64,000 bases of DNA. It comes from Giesbergeria sp. (GTDB lineage: Bacteria > Pseudomonadota > Gammaproteobacteria > Burkholderiales > Burkholderiaceae_C). Where the stretch lies: positions 1-64,000 of the forward strand of contig JAGNYI010000015.1 of NCBI GenBank assembly GCA_017985015.1. Direction: 5' to 3'. The notes below the pieces were generated by a model, which had not been told where the DNA came from, did no database searches, and saw nothing but the letters and a program-made list of their open reading frames with translations. Positions 60,763 to 64,000 of the stretch are shown here, one piece after another; position 1 is the stretch's first letter; each line of letters opens with the position of its first letter. Position numbers and translations under genes: made by a program.

Positions 60763-61545
60763 ATGGCGGAGAACGCAAATTACGCGCTGGAGCTGCGCGC
60801 GCTGCGCAAGAGTTTCGGCAAGACGGAAATCATTCGCGGGGTGGATCTGGCGGTGCGCGCTGGTGAGCGCGTGGCCATCATCGGACCCAACGGGGCCGGC
60901 AAGTCCACTCTTTTCAACCTGATCAGCGGGCGCTTCGCGCCCACCAGCGGCGAGGTGCTGCTCCATGGCGCGCGCATCGAGGGCAAGAAGCCCTTTGAAA
61001 TCAACCGCATGGGGCTATCGCGCAGCTTTCAGATCACCAACATTTTTCCCAAGCTCAGTGTTTTTGAAAATCTGCGCTGCGGTGTGCTCTGGAGCATGGG
61101 CTACCGCTATACCTTCCTGCGCTTTCTCTCGCGCCTGGACGATGCCAATGAGCGTGCGCAGCAGCTCATGGAGATGATCAAGCTCGACAAAAAGCGCGAT
61201 GTGCTGGCGATCAACCTGACCTACGCGGAGCAACGCGCACTCGAGATCGGCATCACCATCGCTGGCGGCGCCAGTGTGATCCTGCTCGACGAGCCCACGG
61301 CCGGCATGAGCGTGAGCGAGACCACGCGCTTTATTGCGCTCATCAAGGAAGTGACCGAAGGACGCACCCTGCTGACCGTGGAGCACGACATGGGCGTGGT
61401 GTTTGGTCTGGCGGATCGCATTGCCGTGGTGGTCTACGGCGAAGTGCTGGCTTTTGACACACCCGACGCGGTGCGCGCCAATGACCGCGTGCAGGAAGCG
61501 TATCTGGGTTCTGCAGTGGCCGATGCCCAGGCTCAAGGACACTGA
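60763..61545 (+). CDS. ABC transporter ATPase, LivG family
   Basis: A 260-residue ATPase with Walker A GPNGAGKST (41-49), the Q-loop region LSRSFQITNIFPKLSVFENL, Walker B VILLDEPTAGMS and the H-loop EHDMGVVFGLADR. The signature motif is degenerate (LTYAEQRALEIG in place of LSGGQ-like LPYGEQRRLEIA), as is common for LivG. It starts four bases after the LivM stop and is followed one base later by the LivF-type gene. Confidence 0.93.
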   Translation: MAENANYALELRALRKSFGKTEIIRGVDLAVRAGERVAIIGPNGAGKSTLFNLISGRFAPTSGEVLLHGARIEGKKPFEINRMGLSRSFQITNIFPKLSVFENLRCGVLWSMGYRYTFLRFLSRLDDANERAQQLMEMIKLDKKRDVLAINLTYAEQRALEIGITIAGGASVILLDEPTAGMSVSETTRFIALIKEVTEGRTLLTVEHDMGVVFGLADRIAVVVYGEVLAFDTPDAVRANDRVQEAYLGSAVADAQAQGH

Positions 61546-61546
61546 C

Positions 61547-62242
61547 ATGCTGCACATTCGAAATCTGCATGCCTACTATGGCAAAAGCCATGTGCTGCAT
61601 GGCGTCAACTTCGACATCGGCGACGGCGAGATTGTTGCGCTGCTGGGACGCAATGGCTCGGGGCGTTCCACGACGGCCAAGGCCATCATGAATCTGGTGA
61701 GTTGGGAAGGCAGCATGGAGTGGAAAGGCCAGCCGCTCAAGAACCGCAAGGCGTACGAGATCGCGCACCTGGGCATTGGCTATGTGCCCGAAAGCCGCGA
61801 CGTGTTTCCTAGTCTTACCGTGCACCAAAACCTTCTTCTCGGACAGAAAGGCAAGGGCAAGGGCAGCCGCTGGAGCTTCGACGACATGTATGCCATGTTC
61901 CCTCGTCTCAAGGAGCGCCAGCACATCGAAGCGGGCCTGATGTCTGGCGGTGAGCAGCAGATGCTCACGCTGTGTCGCACGCTGATGGGGGATCCGGACC
62001 TCATCATGATTGACGAACCCACGGAAGGCTTGGCGCCAAAAATCGTCGAGCAGGTCGGCGCCTTTCTCACCACGCTCAAGAGCAAGGGCATTTCGGTGCT
62101 GCTGATTGAACAAAAGCTCACCATTGCGATGACTGTGTCGGACCGCGCCTTGGTGATGGGGCACGGCAGCATCGTTTTCGACGGTACGCCCGACAGCCTG
62201 CGCGCCAACAACAGCGTGCGCAAGGAATGGCTGGAGGTCTGA
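61547..62242 (+). CDS. ABC transporter ATPase, LivF family, with Arg in Walker A
   Basis: A 231-residue ATPase. Walker A reads GRNGSGRST (34-42), so the usual invariant lysine is Arg40. The remaining motifs are intact: YVPESRDVFPSLTVHQNLLL (Q-loop side), MSGGEQQMLTLCRTLMGDP (signature), LIMIDEPTEGLAP (Walker B) and IEQKLTIAM where the H-loop histidine is replaced (EQK). I recall the same GRNGxGRST form in related betaproteobacterial LivF proteins, so it may be a family trait rather than a mutation. ATG at 61547 gives MLHIRNLHAYYGKSHVLHG; upstream codons overlap the LivG gene. Ends the importer operon. Confidence 0.9.
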   Translation: MLHIRNLHAYYGKSHVLHGVNFDIGDGEIVALLGRNGSGRSTTAKAIMNLVSWEGSMEWKGQPLKNRKAYEIAHLGIGYVPESRDVFPSLTVHQNLLLGQKGKGKGSRWSFDDMYAMFPRLKERQHIEAGLMSGGEQQMLTLCRTLMGDPDLIMIDEPTEGLAPKIVEQVGAFLTTLKSKGISVLLIEQKLTIAMTVSDRALVMGHGSIVFDGTPDSLRANNSVRKEWLEV

Positions 62243-62300
62243 GCGCGCGCTTTTGTCCCGGCTGAGACAAGCGCCGGTGGCAATGCTGCGCAGACCTGCT

Positions 62301-62324
62301 TACAATAAAAACGCACGATCGTTC
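62301..62324 (+). promoter_or_regulatory. Candidate promoter and palindromic operator ahead of the FadB-like gene
   Basis: A TACAAT -10-like element at 62301-62306 is followed by ACGATCGT at 62315-62322, a perfect eight-base palindrome, at the expected transcription start. Flanking AAAAA and TTTTT extend the dyad imperfectly. It resembles TetR-type (FadR/PsrA-like) operators, but the match is by eye only. Confidence 0.4.
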
Positions 62325-62354
62325 TTTTTCTAATTTTTGCAGGAAACAACAACC

Positions 62355-64000
62355 ATGAGCGCTCAATTTCAGGTCCACGGCGATGTCGCAGTGATCACAT
62401 TGGCCAACCCGCCCGTCAACGGCCTGGGTTTGGCCACCCGACAGGGCATCGTCGACGGCCTGAACCGCGCCCAGCAGGATGCAGCCGTCAAGTCCATCGT
62501 GATTACCGGTGCGGGCGGCGCCTTCTCCGGCGGTGCGGACATCAAAGAGTTTGGTAGCGACAAGTCCATGCAGGAACCCAACCTGCTCTCAGTGATTGCC
62601 GCAATCGAGGCTTCGTCCAAGCCGGTGGTTGCTGCCATCCATTCGGTGTGCATGGGCGGTGGCTTGGAGCTTGCCCTGGGCTGCCACTATCGGCTGGCCG
62701 CCCCTGGATGCAGCGTGGCCTTGCCCGAAGTGAAGCTTGGTCTGCTGCCCGGTGCGGGCGGTACGCAGCGCCTGCCGCGTGTCGTCGGCGTCGAGGCTGC
62801 GCTCAACATGATCGTCAGCGGCGAGACCGTCAAGAGCGAACTCATTGGTTTCATTCCTGGCCAGAAGCTGTTCGACAAGATGGCCGCCTCTGCCGAAGCC
62901 TTGCCCGAAGAAGCCCTGGCCTTTGCCCGCTCGGTGGCCGACACGCGTCCGCTGCCGCTGGTACGCAATTTGCCCTGCAAGCACCCTCAGGGCGACGCCT
63001 ACTTCCAGTTCGCGCGCAACATGGTCAAGGGCATGTCCAAGAACTACCCGGCGCCCGCCAAGTGCGTGGACGCGGTCGAAGCGGCTACCAAAGGCAAATT
63101 TGTCGACGGCATGTTGGTCGAGCGCGAGCTGTTCATCAACCTGATGTGGACGCCCGAGTCGCGCGCGCTGCGCCATCTGTTCATGGCCGAGCGTGCGGCC
63201 AGCAAGATCCCTGACGTGCCTTCGGATACGCCCAAGCGCGACGTCAAGAGCGTGGGCGTGATCGGCGCCGGCACCATGGGCGGCGGCATTGCGATGAACT
63301 TCCTCAACGCCGGCATTCCGGTCAAGATGCTGGAGATGAAGCAGGAAGCACTTGACCGTGGCCTGGCCACCATCAAGAAGAATTACGAAGCCCAGGTCAA
63401 AAAAGGCAAGCTCAAGCAGGACAAGTACGAGCAGCGCATGGCCCTGCTCTCCACCACGCTCGACTACGCCGACCTGAAGGATGCCGACCTGGTCATTGAA
63501 GCCGTGTTCGAGGAAATCGGCGTCAAGGAAGCCGTGTTCAAGCAGCTCGACGCCGTGTGCAAGCAGGGCGCCATCCTGGCCTCCAACACTTCCACACTGG
63601 ATGTGGACAAGATTGCTGCCTTCACCAAGCGCCCGCAGGACGTGGTGGGCATGCACTTCTTCAGCCCCGCCAACGTGATGCGCCTGCTGGAAGTGGTGCG
63701 CGGCAAACACACCGCCAAGGACGTGCTCGCCACGGTGATGGCGCTGGCCAAGAAGATCAAGAAGACGGCGGTGGTCTCCGGCGTCTGCGACGGCTTCATC
63801 GGCAACCGCATGATCGAGCGCTACAGCCAGCAGGCCGGCTTTTTGCTCGACGAAGGCGCAACGCCCCAGCAGGTGGACAAGGCGCTGGAGAAATTCGGCA
63901 TGGCCATGGGGCCGTTCCGCATGGGCGACCTGGCCGGCAACGACATTGGCTGGGCGATCCGCAAGCGCCGTGCGCTGGAAACCCCCGACATGAAGTACAG
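62355..64000 (+). CDS. Bifunctional enoyl-CoA hydratase / 3-hydroxyacyl-CoA dehydrogenase (3' partial)
   Basis: The gene runs off the right edge; 548 codons are present. The N-terminal crotonase domain has the oxyanion loop [10 protein letters not shown] and the catalytic glutamates Glu105 ([10 protein letters not shown]) and Glu125 ([18 protein letters not shown]). From about residue 298 the NAD-binding dehydrogenase begins ([20 protein letters not shown]), followed by [45 protein letters not shown] and [11 protein letters not shown]. This is the FadB/FadJ-type beta-oxidation enzyme, hydratase first. AGGAAA precedes the ATG. Downstream of the acyl-CoA ligase and importer, it supports a role in degrading the imported acid. 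Confidence 0.93.
   Translation, partial: MSAQFQVHGDVAVITLANPPVNGLGLATRQGIVDGLNRAQQDAAVKSIVITGAGGAFSGGADIKEFGSDKSMQEPNLLSVIAAIEASSKPVVAAIHSVCMGGGLELALGCHYRLAAPGCSVALPEVKLGLLPGAGGTQRLPRVVGVEAALNMIVSGETVKSELIGFIPGQKLFDKMAASAEALPEEALAFARSVADTRPLPLVRNLPCKHPQGDAYFQFARNMVKGMSKNYPAPAKCVDAVEAATKGKFVDGMLVERELFINLMWTPESRALRHLFMAERAASKIPDVPSDTPKRDVKSVGVIGAGTMGGGIAMNFLNAGIPVKMLEMKQEALDRGLATIKKNYEAQVKKGKLKQDKYEQRMALLSTTLDYADLKDADLVIEAVFEEIGVKEAVFKQLDAVCKQGAILASNTSTLDVDKIAAFTKRPQDVVGMHFFSPANVMRLLEVVRGKHTAKDVLATVMALAKKIKKTAVVSGVCDGFIGNRMIERYSQQAGFLLDEGATPQQVDKALEKFGMAMGPFRMGDLAGNDIGWAIRKRRALETPDMKY

Noticed and set aside
62589..63710. Minus-strand open frame (373 codons) opposite the FadB-like gene
   Set aside because: Shadow of a clear beta-oxidation enzyme; no domain or start signals.

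Overview
The window is high-GC chromosomal DNA from a betaproteobacterium, most likely Comamonadaceae (Acidovorax-like). This is an inference from gene content and order: a phaC-phaA-phaB operon, the dapC-dapD-pilU-dapE-prmB cluster, thrS-infC-rpmI-rplT-pheST-ihfA-merR, an hemN/safE/fnr neighbourhood, and a dispersed AT-rich palindromic repeat (core TAGCTGCTT/AGCGCTAGAGGCC) of the kind I associate with this family. No rRNA operon, CRISPR array, prophage or intact insertion sequence was seen. One tRNA gene (Pro-GGG) is present.

Layout. 1-2.6 kb: end of PHA synthase, then phaA and phaB (PHB synthesis), closed by a bidirectional terminator facing a tiny opposite-strand ORF. 2.9-10.7 kb (minus): ABC-F ATPase, then dapC-dapD-pilU-dapE-prmB with ATGA overlaps joining dapC/dapD, pilU/dapE and dapE/prmB. 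10.8-18.9 kb: a chemoreceptor with a C-terminal Cache-like domain, an RnfB-like ferredoxin, intracellular PHB depolymerase with a long basic tail, a synthetase-only RelA/SpoT protein, and a CHASE-PAS-GGDEF-EAL protein. 18.9-28.3 kb: dusA, then the translation operon thrS to ihfA/merR behind a structured leader with terminator, then tRNA-Pro. 28.4-39 kb: Pat-type acetyltransferase, putA divergent from an Lrp regulator, an RlmD-like rRNA methyltransferase, an envelope lipoprotein, a BAX-inhibitor-type membrane protein and a GlcG-like protein. 39-46.1 kb: an iron/heme uptake block (hemP, exbD, exbB, tonB, bfd, piuC, siderophore receptor) with Fur-like sites. 46.3-49.8 kb: a SWIB protein, fnr, hemN and safE. 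50-53.7 kb: an HD-GYP protein translationally coupled to a PAS-GGDEF-EAL protein whose expected first codons carry an amber codon. 53.7-55.4 kb: a decay zone with an esterase relic, a Crp/Fnr regulator and a doubly deleted substrate-binding protein. 55.4-64 kb: acyl-CoA ligase, a complete Liv-type ABC importer (KHMGF) and the start of a FadB-like enzyme.

How the genes fit together. PHB is made (PhaCAB) and mobilised (PhaZ) by two loci 10 kb apart. Acyl-CoA ligase, the importer and the FadB-like enzyme suggest import and beta-oxidation of an organic or aromatic acid; the substrate is not determinable here. FNR probably controls hemN through an FNR box between them. Fur probably controls hemP and bfd, and perhaps the receptor/piuC pair.

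The most unusual observations are: short palindromic repeats apparently translated in frame inside dapE, prmB, the ABC-F gene and the rRNA methyltransferase gene; a predicted leaderless hemP transcript under Fur; a 167-bp MITE-like element whose end supplies the stop codon of the siderophore receptor; an amber codon at codon 9 of a c-di-GMP enzyme; and a leader/terminator ahead of thrS. I did not find a convincing wholly new multi-gene system.
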